Positions 16,812 through 25,345 of a DNA stretch of 64,000 bases are shown here, one piece after another; the stretch's first letter is position 1; each line of letters opens with the position of its first letter. The DNA is taken from positions 62,001 through 126,000 of the forward strand of contig NZ_RQGA01000017.1 of assembly GCF_004769575.1 (NCBI RefSeq), given 5' to 3'. A program made the position numbers and the translations under genes. Source of the stretch: Leptospira perdikensis. GTDB taxonomy: Bacteria > Spirochaetota > Leptospiria > Leptospirales > Leptospiraceae. The notes beneath the pieces were generated by a model that saw only the letters and a program-made list of their open reading frames with translations, ran no database searches and was not told the DNA's origin.

Positions 16812-18611
16812 TTGAAACTAAAATCTGCTTTCATAAACTTCATTTTATTCGTTTTTCTATTTTGTTTTTTCCCTTTTTTCTTTTGTAAAAAGATAGGTTC
16901 AGATACTGAACCTGAATCGATTCCTTCAACCACAAAAAAACGTCCGAATGTTCTTTGGATTGTCATCGATTCCTTGAGAGGTGACATCATCGGTCATTAT
17001 GGTGTCACACCTAACTTGGATTTGTTTCAAAATAATGCGATCAACTTCCAATACCATTTGGTAAATGCAGCTTGGACTAGGCCATCCACACTTGTTTTTT
17101 TTACCGGAAAGTATGCTTCTGCAAATCCTGTCAACTTTTGGGATTACCCCACTACAAAGTCAGAGGTTGAGGCATTCTATCGGACAGAAAAACACCCACT
17201 TCCTAAATTACTCAAAGATAATTCTTTTGTTACCTATATGGTTGGTAATAATCCATTTTTAACAGATAAGTTTGGTCTTGGGGTAGATGTCGGCTTTGAT
17301 CAATTATACGACTTTTCTAATTACAATGAAGATACAAAAAAAATTACAAAAAAAACAATAGAAGTATTAGATGAAATTGTTTCTGAAGAAAAACCTTTTT
17401 TTCTATTTTTAAACTATAATGATCCACATAAACCATATACTCCGCCGGAAGGATTTACTGGTCGAATCCAAACTAAAGAAATTTTAGATGAAAAGAAACG
17501 AAATTATCTAGGTGAAGTTGCTTTTGTAGATGAAGAGTTGGGGAAGGTTTTTGAAGAGTTAAAAAACAAAAATCTTTGGGACAATACTCTCATCCTTATC
17601 ACAGCAGATCACGGCGAGGTGATGAACGCAGCCCATGCCATTTCTCCTTTTACAGGAACGAATACATACTATGGTCATGGTCAGGATTTGTTTTTAGAAA
17701 ATATCCATGTGCCTTTACTTATCAAATTACCTGGTACAACCACCAAACAGTCGATATCTTCTATGACTCGTTCCATTGATTTATTTCCGACAGTTCTTGA
17801 TTATTGTGAATTTTCGATTCCTAAGTCCATTCAAGGAAAATCACTTAAACCATTAATTGAGAACTTGGAAACTACCAAACGTACATATTACGGCGAAACT
17901 AGATTTACACAAGGGTATGGCGAAGGGTCAGAATTCCTTTTGCAAAGATCGTATCGTTTCCATGAAGTCGGAAAATTTTGGCAAGGTTCTGTGGGTAGCG
18001 AATTCTATTTGTATTCCGATGCTAAAAAAGATCCCAATCAAGAAAATTCGTTACGTATTCCCAATATTTCAGCTTTGAAAGATATGAAATTAAATCCAAC
18101 TTTGGAAAAGAAGATCCTTCGTTTTTGGAAACATATTCGTTCGATGGAACCCAAACTTCCTTTGTACCATCTTTCGGTCCAACCAGAATCTAAAGATACA
18201 GAAATCCAAATTCGAGTCACTCAAGGAACCATTCGTCTGGAGACTCTTCCTGAAGATTTGGATTTAGAAGAGAAGGGAAAATTGGTTCGGATTCATACAA
18301 AACGAACCAAGCCCTTTGAAATTAGTTTCGAAGTGTATCCCGATGTGAGTTTTCCAGAGTTCAATGTATGGTTTTCTAAAAAACAAATCCCAAAATCAGA
18401 TATTTTTACAGGATACTTTGGTGTGAGTATGGCTTCTTGTCAGTCCAACTGCGATTTGTTATACGAATCGGGTTCCCAACGTCCTATCATCCATCCAAAT
18501 GCAAAGGTTTATTTTTGGAAGGAAGGTGGACAAAAAAAATCTTATTCCTCCAAACAAGAATTAGGAACGGATGCTTTAGAAATTTTAAAAAAACAGGGAT
18601 ATGTTCAGTAG
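16812..18611 (+). CDS. sulfatase-like / alkaline phosphatase superfamily enzyme with Thr at the nucleophile
   Basis: The 599-residue protein starts at a TTG 3 bases after the transporter gene. It has a hydrophobic N-terminus with a possible lipobox Cys (25), then the superfamily metal sites: VIDSLRGD (Asp53), LNYNDPHKPY, and TADHGE with a later YGHGQD. The residue at the sulfatase C/S-x-P-S-R position is Thr89 (TRPST), so no formylglycine can form; Thr is the nucleophile in LtaS and phosphoethanolamine transferases. The enzyme is therefore more likely a phosphohydrolase or phospho-group transferase on the outer face of the inner membrane than a sulfatase. A C-terminal beta-rich region (about 430-599) is unassigned. 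Confidence 0.75.
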   Translation: MKLKSAFINFILFVFLFCFFPFFFCKKIGSDTEPESIPSTTKKRPNVLWIVIDSLRGDIIGHYGVTPNLDLFQNNAINFQYHLVNAAWTRPSTLVFFTGKYASANPVNFWDYPTTKSEVEAFYRTEKHPLPKLLKDNSFVTYMVGNNPFLTDKFGLGVDVGFDQLYDFSNYNEDTKKITKKTIEVLDEIVSEEKPFFLFLNYNDPHKPYTPPEGFTGRIQTKEILDEKKRNYLGEVAFVDEELGKVFEELKNKNLWDNTLILITADHGEVMNAAHAISPFTGTNTYYGHGQDLFLENIHVPLLIKLPGTTTKQSISSMTRSIDLFPTVLDYCEFSIPKSIQGKSLKPLIENLETTKRTYYGETRFTQGYGEGSEFLLQRSYRFHEVGKFWQGSVGSEFYLYSDAKKDPNQENSLRIPNISALKDMKLNPTLEKKILRFWKHIRSMEPKLPLYHLSVQPESKDTEIQIRVTQGTIRLETLPEDLDLEEKGKLVRIHTKRTKPFEISFEVYPDVSFPEFNVWFSKKQIPKSDIFTGYFGVSMASCQSNCDLLYESGSQRPIIHPNAKVYFWKEGGQKKSYSSKQELGTDALEILKKQGYVQ

Positions 18612-18623
18612 TGAGTTCATTGG

Positions 18624-18644
18624 ATTGATTTTCTTAGAATCAAT
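18624..18644. terminator. weak stem-loop between convergent genes
   Basis: ATTGATT at 18624-18630 and AATCAAT at 18638-18644 pair with a 7-base loop. It fills the 33-base gap between the phosphatase-superfamily gene and the Calx-beta gene. The stem is short and AT-rich, so its role is uncertain. Confidence 0.3.
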
Positions 18645-21600
18645 TCAATCGTTATCCTGATTTGTTACAGAAACACTTGGTAAGGATTCTCCATTGAACC
18701 CACTTCCTCCGCCACTGAGCGATCCAAATAAAATCGAATAAGCCATATTCCCATCCACAAGAAAGTCATCCACTCCGGTTAGGACAACGTTTTGGTAAGT
18801 ATTCCAATCACTGGAGGTGAATACTAGATTAGAAACGGATGTAGTTCCTTCCGCAACATTGGAGCTAGAAACGGGAATGGTAACATTGGAAGACGGTCGT
18901 GCGCGCAATCGAACTTGCATTCGGGATTGCCCTCCAATTTCCGTAGTGATTAGGTTAGGTGATGTGACAAGACCACCGGAGCTATTTGCAGATATCCCAC
19001 AGGCATTCATTGGATTGGAGTCAGTACATGGTATGATGTCGTAAATATAGTTAATGTGGTTCCCTGAGATGGCTAAAGGTGTGAGGGCACTGTAAATCGC
19101 GGACGGTGTGAACCCTGTACCAGTTTCACCAGATGTCACAACAGATGATATTGTATAACTCACATCACCGACCGCAGCTGTATCAAGTCCTGTAACAGTG
19201 ACTAGTTGGCCCGTCCCAAAATTAGTTGGTGTGAATGTAAGAGGTGCTGTCGGAAAACTCACTAGTCCACCAGGAGTTGTGCTAAAGTTTACTGTGATGT
19301 CTGCTGTGGGTTGTGAATCCAAATGGATATAAAATGCAGAAGAGGCTCCCGATTGGGAAGTGATGACTGTGGCGGGTGTGAAGCCTGAAGAAGTGACCCC
19401 TGCACTATCATTATCATTTAAGGTGAGCATCGGATAGTTGGATGATGGATAAGGATTCACTCCATTATAAAATCCGTCTGTAGAAGAAAGAACTCCTACT
19501 ACAATCGGGCAGGATACATTTCCGTCATCCACAGCGTCGTCATTCGGTGTCACAGTGACTGTGTTATGGGATCCAATGGTATTCCAATTGGCACTTGTAA
19601 TGGTCAAAGAACTTACTGATAGAGAAAATTGGGGAACAGCAGGACTTACAATCAATTCGCAAGGGAAAGTGGTTGTGACAGATATTGGAACTGTGACATC
19701 ATCTGTCGGGGCCTGGCTGAGTAAAATATAAATGGGAAAGGCTGCCGAGTTTTCTGCGCGAGTCATACTCGTCGGTGTAACTACAGTGATTGGATTTTCT
19801 GAAGTGCTATAATTTACAATTGTTGCAGTGGCTCCTGTGCTTCCTACAAAACTAACATACCAAGATGGCATAGAACCTGTTTCTGTTCCATTTACTGTTA
19901 CCGTATAACTGACGTTCCCGTCGGTTAAGGCATCGGAAACTCCTTGGATTTCCACAGGAACGGACGTGCTCCAATTGGTTTCATCAAATACATATTGTTT
20001 AGAACTAACGGGAGATCCACCATCATTGATCATTCCTTCTGTGGCATCAGAAGTGGCTACGGTCACTGTTACTTGGTTTCCAGGAATGGGTCGACTTCCA
20101 AGCCTGAGACTATACATCGCTGATTGTCCTGACTCCGTGGTAAAGTAAGGTTGCCCTGCATCGAGAGTGAATAGAATGCTCGGAGAAGGATTGTCATCAT
20201 CAGCGATATTGATTGTGATGTCTGCGGGATTCATTCCTTCATAGTCAGTGCCAGATCCTGAAATTGCACCTAACGTAAGTGTGTGGGTCCTTGTGGCAAT
20301 TTCATTGATGGAATCATTAGTGACCATGATGGTCACCGTTTGTGTTGTTGAGTAGTTGGTATGAGTGAAAGTGAGACTTGCCGGTGAAAATGTGTATTGA
20401 GTGGAGTCGGGTAAACTAAAAGTTTCTCCTGTGATCGGAATGGTCACCGAACCGGAAGCACAAGCTGCTAAATTGCCGGGAGTGTCACAAGGGGCGGCAT
20501 TCAGACGAACAGTGAAAGTTCCGTCACTTCCCCCCTCGGTGAGATTTAGAGTTGTAGAAGAGATGGTGAAACCAACTGTATCATTGTCTGTGATTGTAAC
20601 CACCAAATCTCCGCTAGTTTCTGTGTAACCAGGCAAACTGCCTGTTGGATAGAGCCCCGTGAAATAAGATCCACTCGCTTGTGGGATATGAACTGTGACA
20701 GGAATGTTCCCATCATCAAAAGAATCAGATACGGAACGAATGGTCACAACCTGTGCCACGTCCCAACCACTATCACTTGTATTACCTGAATAGTTTGCTG
20801 CCTGCCCGTTTGTTGGTGTAAATGTTAATGTACGTGAGGCAGCAACTCCTGCAGAACTATTGAGTAGAACGGCTTCTGTTCCATCCGAGGAGGTAATAGG
20901 ACCAATCGTTACATTGGCATTTGGTTTTAAGGAAAGTCTGATTTCAAAAGTAATAGTAGAAGTTCCATTTTCCACCATCGATGAGGCAGATAGATTTTGA
21001 ATACGAACCAAAGGTTCATTACTATCTGTGTTGGTGGCAGTCACTGCGGGAATGGAGATAGAGCTGTATTTCGGATCTGAAGATGATGAATTCCCAAATG
21101 TAATATTAACATTTTGGTCTCCATCATCTAAACCATCTAACACAGATGTAATGGTTACTGTTTGTGGTGTGTTCCAATTACCCGTAGTAAAGTTTAAAGA
21201 ACTGGGAGAAACCGTAATTTCAGAGGTGTTACTTGATGTGATTGTCGGAATGCTGACAGAGTTCGTAGGTTGTGAGTTCAACACTACGGTAAAGGTTTCG
21301 GTCGTTGGTGTTCCATTTTCATGAACTACAAGTCCACCGACCGGAGTGACAGTGAATCCCGCTGTATCATCATCTGTCACAAGTATAGTCACTTGTGAAG
21401 GTGGTGTCACCGAATTATAAACAGGATCGGCTGAACCACCAGTATCCACTGTTCCAAACTGTAAAGTAACAGTCCTTGTATCTTCGTCAATTGAGTTGTT
21501 ATTTGTTGTAATGTTGACGTATTGGTCTATGTTCCAATTGGCATTGGTGAAAATTAAATTCGTGGTGCTAGCGTTTGTTATGGTATTGTTTTCTGAAATT

Positions 21601-22874
21601 CCCGTGAGTGTTACTGTAAATCCTGGAGGTGGTTGGGAGGATAGGTGGATGGCAAAGGAAAGAGTACCTCCATTCTCTGATATCGTTAAACTTCCGGGAG
21701 AAGTGAGAACAAATCCTGGGACATCATCATCGGTATTGGTAACGGAAGGAAACACTGGTCCCGCCAAACCATTGTAATCTGTATCTGTAGAAGTGGCTGC
21801 ACCCGAAACAATAGAGACGGTTTTGGAGCCATCCACAATAAAATCATCCACACCGGTCACTGTGATAATTTTTGGAGTGAACCAATCGCCTGGTGCAAAG
21901 GTGAGAGAAGCAGGACTTGCTGTACCTTCTGTACTAGGTGTAGCAACAATCGAAGGAATGGTTACGGAATGGGTAGGCAAAGTGTTCATCACAACAGCGA
22001 AACTCACAGCACCACCAGCTTCCGTAGTTGTGAGTCCTGATAAATTGACCACTGTAAATCCAGCAACATCATCATCAACATTTGTACCTGTAATGGTAGG
22101 AACGGTTTTTCCTAAATAAGCGGGATCATCTGATACTGTAGGATCTGCTGATATTTGAAAGGTACTATCGTCCACGCTAAAGTCGTCCACACCAGTGACT
22201 GTGACAGTTTGAGGCACATCCCAATTGTTAGGTGTAAAAACAAGTTCTACAGCAGCAACAGTCGCCTCCGTGGTGTCATTTGAAACAAAGTTTCTGATGA
22301 TAACATCTCGCATAGGTCTTGTTTGTAAAACATAAGCAATGGTTCCTGTTTCTCCCGTTTCGGAAGTGATGAGACCAAGAGTTGGACTTGCTGCAACTCC
22401 AGAGGATTCATTATCGGTATTAACTACGAGTAAGACAGGAAGGCCTTGTGTTGAAAACCGGATGTCAGTGGAAACCATTGTCCCCATTTGGACCCTATAA
22501 TTTTGATTTCCGTCAGCAATAAGATCATCTACTCCCGCCAAACGTATGCTTTGTGGAGTATCCCAGTTCTCTTCGGAAAATTCCAGATATGTGGCCGACA
22601 ATAAGACACCTTCAGTTGGATCAGAGACAGTGATTGGCCCAATTCTTACTGAACTGTTGGGTTCTATGTTCAAACGAATTGTGAATTCTGCTTGTCTTCC
22701 GTTTTCACTCGTAAATAAAAAATTCTCAGACTCGTAAATGACAGAACCTTGCCCGGTTGTAGACGCAAAAAAAGAACCGAATAACCTCTGCAGATTAATG
22801 GGTGTTATGGATTGGCAGGAAAGAGAGAGTGTGGAGAAAGCGAGGAAGACGATGGAAAAACAGACCCTGAACAT
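18645..22874 (-). CDS. giant Calx-beta repeat lipoprotein
   Basis: From the ATG at 22874 (AGGGA 5 bases before it; a longer frame from 22904 lacks this) the protein has 1409 residues. It begins with a signal peptide and lipobox STLSLSC (Cys20), so it should be lipidated. The rest is about eleven tandem repeats of roughly 110-120 residues, each with the same skeleton: E-x2-G in a first strand, a V/I-T-V strand, an F-x3-NW-x3-Q/V segment, then D-D-x4-DG and a closing N-x-D-x-D turn. These are Calx-beta features, and the acidic turns suggest calcium binding. Repeats differ in sequence, so this is an old array. Likely a surface or periplasmic structural or adhesion protein. Confidence 0.8.
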   Translation of the reverse strand: MFRVCFSIVFLAFSTLSLSCQSITPINLQRLFGSFFASTTGQGSVIYESENFLFTSENGRQAEFTIRLNIEPNSSVRIGPITVSDPTEGVLLSATYLEFSEENWDTPQSIRLAGVDDLIADGNQNYRVQMGTMVSTDIRFSTQGLPVLLVVNTDNESSGVAASPTLGLITSETGETGTIAYVLQTRPMRDVIIRNFVSNDTTEATVAAVELVFTPNNWDVPQTVTVTGVDDFSVDDSTFQISADPTVSDDPAYLGKTVPTITGTNVDDDVAGFTVVNLSGLTTTEAGGAVSFAVVMNTLPTHSVTIPSIVATPSTEGTASPASLTFAPGDWFTPKIITVTGVDDFIVDGSKTVSIVSGAATSTDTDYNGLAGPVFPSVTNTDDDVPGFVLTSPGSLTISENGGTLSFAIHLSSQPPPGFTVTLTGISENNTITNASTTNLIFTNANWNIDQYVNITTNNNSIDEDTRTVTLQFGTVDTGGSADPVYNSVTPPSQVTILVTDDDTAGFTVTPVGGLVVHENGTPTTETFTVVLNSQPTNSVSIPTITSSNTSEITVSPSSLNFTTGNWNTPQTVTITSVLDGLDDGDQNVNITFGNSSSSDPKYSSISIPAVTATNTDSNEPLVRIQNLSASSMVENGTSTITFEIRLSLKPNANVTIGPITSSDGTEAVLLNSSAGVAASRTLTFTPTNGQAANYSGNTSDSGWDVAQVVTIRSVSDSFDDGNIPVTVHIPQASGSYFTGLYPTGSLPGYTETSGDLVVTITDNDTVGFTISSTTLNLTEGGSDGTFTVRLNAAPCDTPGNLAACASGSVTIPITGETFSLPDSTQYTFSPASLTFTHTNYSTTQTVTIMVTNDSINEIATRTHTLTLGAISGSGTDYEGMNPADITINIADDDNPSPSILFTLDAGQPYFTTESGQSAMYSLRLGSRPIPGNQVTVTVATSDATEGMINDGGSPVSSKQYVFDETNWSTSVPVEIQGVSDALTDGNVSYTVTVNGTETGSMPSWYVSFVGSTGATATIVNYSTSENPITVVTPTSMTRAENSAAFPIYILLSQAPTDDVTVPISVTTTFPCELIVSPAVPQFSLSVSSLTITSANWNTIGSHNTVTVTPNDDAVDDGNVSCPIVVGVLSSTDGFYNGVNPYPSSNYPMLTLNDNDSAGVTSSGFTPATVITSQSGASSAFYIHLDSQPTADITVNFSTTPGGLVSFPTAPLTFTPTNFGTGQLVTVTGLDTAAVGDVSYTISSVVTSGETGTGFTPSAIYSALTPLAISGNHINYIYDIIPCTDSNPMNACGISANSSGGLVTSPNLITTEIGGQSRMQVRLRARPSSNVTIPVSSSNVAEGTTSVSNLVFTSSDWNTYQNVVLTGVDDFLVDGNMAYSILFGSLSGGGSGFNGESLPSVSVTNQDND

Positions 22875-22984
22875 GATTCCCTTTTGTCCTCGTATGACTT
22901 CCAATTAGGGTTCTCCCTTTATATATTACGAGAAAAAATACCCTAAATCAGAAAAAAAATTTCCAGGATATGCAATAAACAACA

Positions 22985-24178
22985 ATGAGCCAAAATCAAA
23001 ATCAAACGTCCCAAGGACCACTTGCCGGTGTGAAAGTAGTCGACCTTTCTTTACTCCTTCCCGGGCCTCTCTGTTCGCAACACTTAGCTGATATGGGAGC
23101 AGAGGTTATCAAAATCGAGAACCCTCGAGCCTACGATGGCTCTAGGGCTATGTTTAAAGGAAAAACTGGATACCCTGCTTTGTATATGATGTTGAATCGG
23201 AATAAAAAGGCGATCACACTGAACTTAAAAAGAGAATCAGCAAAAGAAATTCTCTTCAAACTTTTGGAAGATGCTGATATTTTACTCGAAGGTTTTCGTC
23301 CTGATGGAATGGATAAGATGGGAATTGGTTATGAAGTCTTAAAAGAAAAATTTCCACGTTTGATTTATTGTGGGATTTCTGGCTATGGAATTTCGGGTAA
23401 GTACGTAGACTTTGCTGGACATGATTTGAATTACCTCGCGATCTCGGGAGTCCTTGACCAAACCGGAAATCCTCCAAGACCTGCTGGTTTCCAATTGGCC
23501 GATGTGGGAGGCGGAACTCTCACTGCTCTTTCTGCCATCCTTGCCGCTCTCTACTATAGAGAAAAAACAGGTAAAGGACAACGTATCGATATTTCCATGA
23601 CAGATGCTTCTCTCCAATTTCTTTCGTTATACGGTGGAATTTTGTCAGCTTCTGGAACATCTCCAGAAGCAGGGAATGATATTCTCTCTGGTAAATTACC
23701 AAATTATAATGTGTATGAAACCAAAGAAGGTAGGTATGTGGCTCTTGGTGCTTTGGAAGATATGTTCTTTCAAACTTTTTTGCGAGCAGCGGGAATGGAG
23801 AATCTTACAAAAGACCATCCAATGAACGAAGAAAATATTCCTCTAATTAAACAAACGTTGACAGAATATTTTAAATCAAAAACTTATTCAGACTTACAAC
23901 CGTTATTTGATAATACTGATGCATGTTTATCTCCGATTCTCAACATGAAAGAAGTTTCAGAGGATCCGCACATGAAGGACCGGGGAATGGTTCTTGAACG
24001 AAACCATCCCAAATATGGGCCAATCCTCCAATTTGGGTCTCCTTTCCACTTTTCCGAGACTCCCTTTGTCTACAGAAATGATCCCCCGGAACATGGGGAA
24101 CATACAGAGGCGATTTTGGGTGATTTGGGTTACTCCAAGGAAAAAATTGCAGATTTCAAAAAAGACCGGGTAATCTAA
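22985..24178 (+). CDS. CaiB/BaiF CoA-transferase family, alpha-methylacyl-CoA racemase-like
   Basis: The 397-residue protein belongs to family III CoA transferases. It matches the racemase branch: GHDLNYLAISGVL contains the His (146) and LADVGGG the Asp (173) that form the AMACR acid-base pair, followed by RTGKGQ-like text (REKTGKGQRIDISMTDA). AMACR epimerises 2-methyl-branched acyl-CoA before beta-oxidation; related enzymes move CoA between acids. With both residues present, racemase or a close activity is favoured. The gene is isolated between the Calx-beta gene and the sbcD-like gene. It fits the acyl-CoA ligase and dehydrogenase genes elsewhere in the window. Confidence 0.8.
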   Translation: MSQNQNQTSQGPLAGVKVVDLSLLLPGPLCSQHLADMGAEVIKIENPRAYDGSRAMFKGKTGYPALYMMLNRNKKAITLNLKRESAKEILFKLLEDADILLEGFRPDGMDKMGIGYEVLKEKFPRLIYCGISGYGISGKYVDFAGHDLNYLAISGVLDQTGNPPRPAGFQLADVGGGTLTALSAILAALYYREKTGKGQRIDISMTDASLQFLSLYGGILSASGTSPEAGNDILSGKLPNYNVYETKEGRYVALGALEDMFFQTFLRAAGMENLTKDHPMNEENIPLIKQTLTEYFKSKTYSDLQPLFDNTDACLSPILNMKEVSEDPHMKDRGMVLERNHPKYGPILQFGSPFHFSETPFVYRNDPPEHGEHTEAILGDLGYSKEKIADFKKDRVI

Positions 24179-24198
24179 CCGGGTCTTGCTTTTTTTTC
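24161..24198 (+). terminator. terminator after the racemase-like gene
   Basis: AAAGACC and a matching GGTCTT flank the stop codon as an imperfect stem (one mismatch), followed by a run of nine Ts starting at 24190. The stem and T-run are in the expected order for an intrinsic terminator on the plus strand. Confidence 0.65.
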
Positions 24199-24253
24199 GT
24201 GAATTCTTTAATTTGTCCCAGGGGGGAGGTAAACTCTCTCCTAATCATACAAT

Positions 24254-25345
24254 ATGAAGTTATTACAAGTCTCCGACCTCCATCTCTCTAAAAGTTCTAA
24301 GGACGAAAGAATTTACTCCTTAACGGTTCTGAAAGAAATTTTTGATACCGCAGAACAAACAAAATGCGATCGTATCTTATTCTGTGGTGACCTTTTTAAT
24401 ACCTTTCCTGACCTAGAGGGACTACGTTCTGATTTTTTAAAAGAGGTTTCTTCCTATTCGGGCCTTGTTTATTTTCTTCCTGGAAATCATGAAATTCTTG
24501 AAAAAAAAGGAAGTAGCAATCGTTATGCGGATTATGATTGGTCCTCAAAAGTAAAAGTTCTCGATGAAACTCCCTATTCTTTATTTGAAGATTCAGGAAT
24601 TGAATTTTTAGCCATTCCCCATCAAGAAAATTATTCAGGATTATTACTTTCCCCCCCACCTCCTAAACAAACGAAAGTTAGGATAGGGCTTGCACACGGA
24701 ACTGTTTCAGGAATGAGTTTTACCGGCCTTCATGAGGAAGAAGAAGAGGGTGGATCGTATTTAGATCCTCATCTGATTCAAAACTTAGGATTGGATTACC
24801 TTGCAATTGGACACCTCCACCGAGCACGTATGGGAACTGTTGGGAAATGTGACGTTGGTTATGCGGGGTCTTCTCGTGTTTGGAGAAAAGGAGAATCCGG
24901 ACCTAGGGGTGGTATTTTCATTCATATCGATGGATCGAATATACAAACAGAACCTGTGTATTGGAAACATGCTGGTGAATACAGAGAAATTCTTGTGTCT
25001 CTCGATACAGAAGGAAAACCAGAAGAGAGTATCGAAACTTATTTAAAAGGTACAAATCCCGCGGATTGGGTTGTTTTTCGTTTTGCAGGTTATGTGGACT
25101 CGATGACAGAAAAACAAAAATTTCAAGAATCGGTTCTTCGCGAATGGAAATCAAAATTTCGTATTCTAGAATTTGATCCCGACGAATCGCAAATCACAGT
25201 CATCCAACATTTGTCCGAAAACGAATTTGTAAAACAGTTCCTAGACAAAATGAATGAACGAAAAGAAAAAATGGATTCTACTCTTTGGAAACATACTAGA
25301 GTCGCAGGCATTCGTTTGATTTTGGAAGGAAAGAAAAACCGATGA
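24254..25345 (+). CDS. SbcD/Mre11-like metallophosphoesterase
   Basis: The 363-residue protein has all calcineurin-like phosphoesterase motifs: VSDLHLS, FCGDLFNT, PGNHEI, AHGTVSG and IGHLHRA. This matches the DNA-repair exonuclease group (SbcD, YhaO, Mre11). It overlaps the start of the SbcC/YhaN-like ATPase gene by 4 bases, as in known nuclease-ATPase pairs that process broken or hairpin DNA ends. Upstream only weak ribosome-site sequence is seen. Nuclease activity is inferred from the motifs and the partner. Confidence 0.85.
   Translation: MKLLQVSDLHLSKSSKDERIYSLTVLKEIFDTAEQTKCDRILFCGDLFNTFPDLEGLRSDFLKEVSSYSGLVYFLPGNHEILEKKGSSNRYADYDWSSKVKVLDETPYSLFEDSGIEFLAIPHQENYSGLLLSPPPPKQTKVRIGLAHGTVSGMSFTGLHEEEEEGGSYLDPHLIQNLGLDYLAIGHLHRARMGTVGKCDVGYAGSSRVWRKGESGPRGGIFIHIDGSNIQTEPVYWKHAGEYREILVSLDTEGKPEESIETYLKGTNPADWVVFRFAGYVDSMTEKQKFQESVLREWKSKFRILEFDPDESQITVIQHLSENEFVKQFLDKMNERKEKMDSTLWKHTRVAGIRLILEGKKNR

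Noticed and set aside
16812..18611. Annotation as a true sulfatase
   Set aside because: The nucleophile position is Thr, so the formylglycine needed for sulfatases cannot form.
20401..22119. Several plus-strand open frames opposite the Calx-beta gene
   Set aside because: They arise from the repeat composition on the opposite strand and lack starts with ribosome sites or recognisable domains.
18645..22874. Regular repeats that might be a CRISPR or satellite array
   Set aside because: The periodicity is in protein repeats of about 110-120 residues with diverged DNA, as expected for Calx-beta units in a coding frame.
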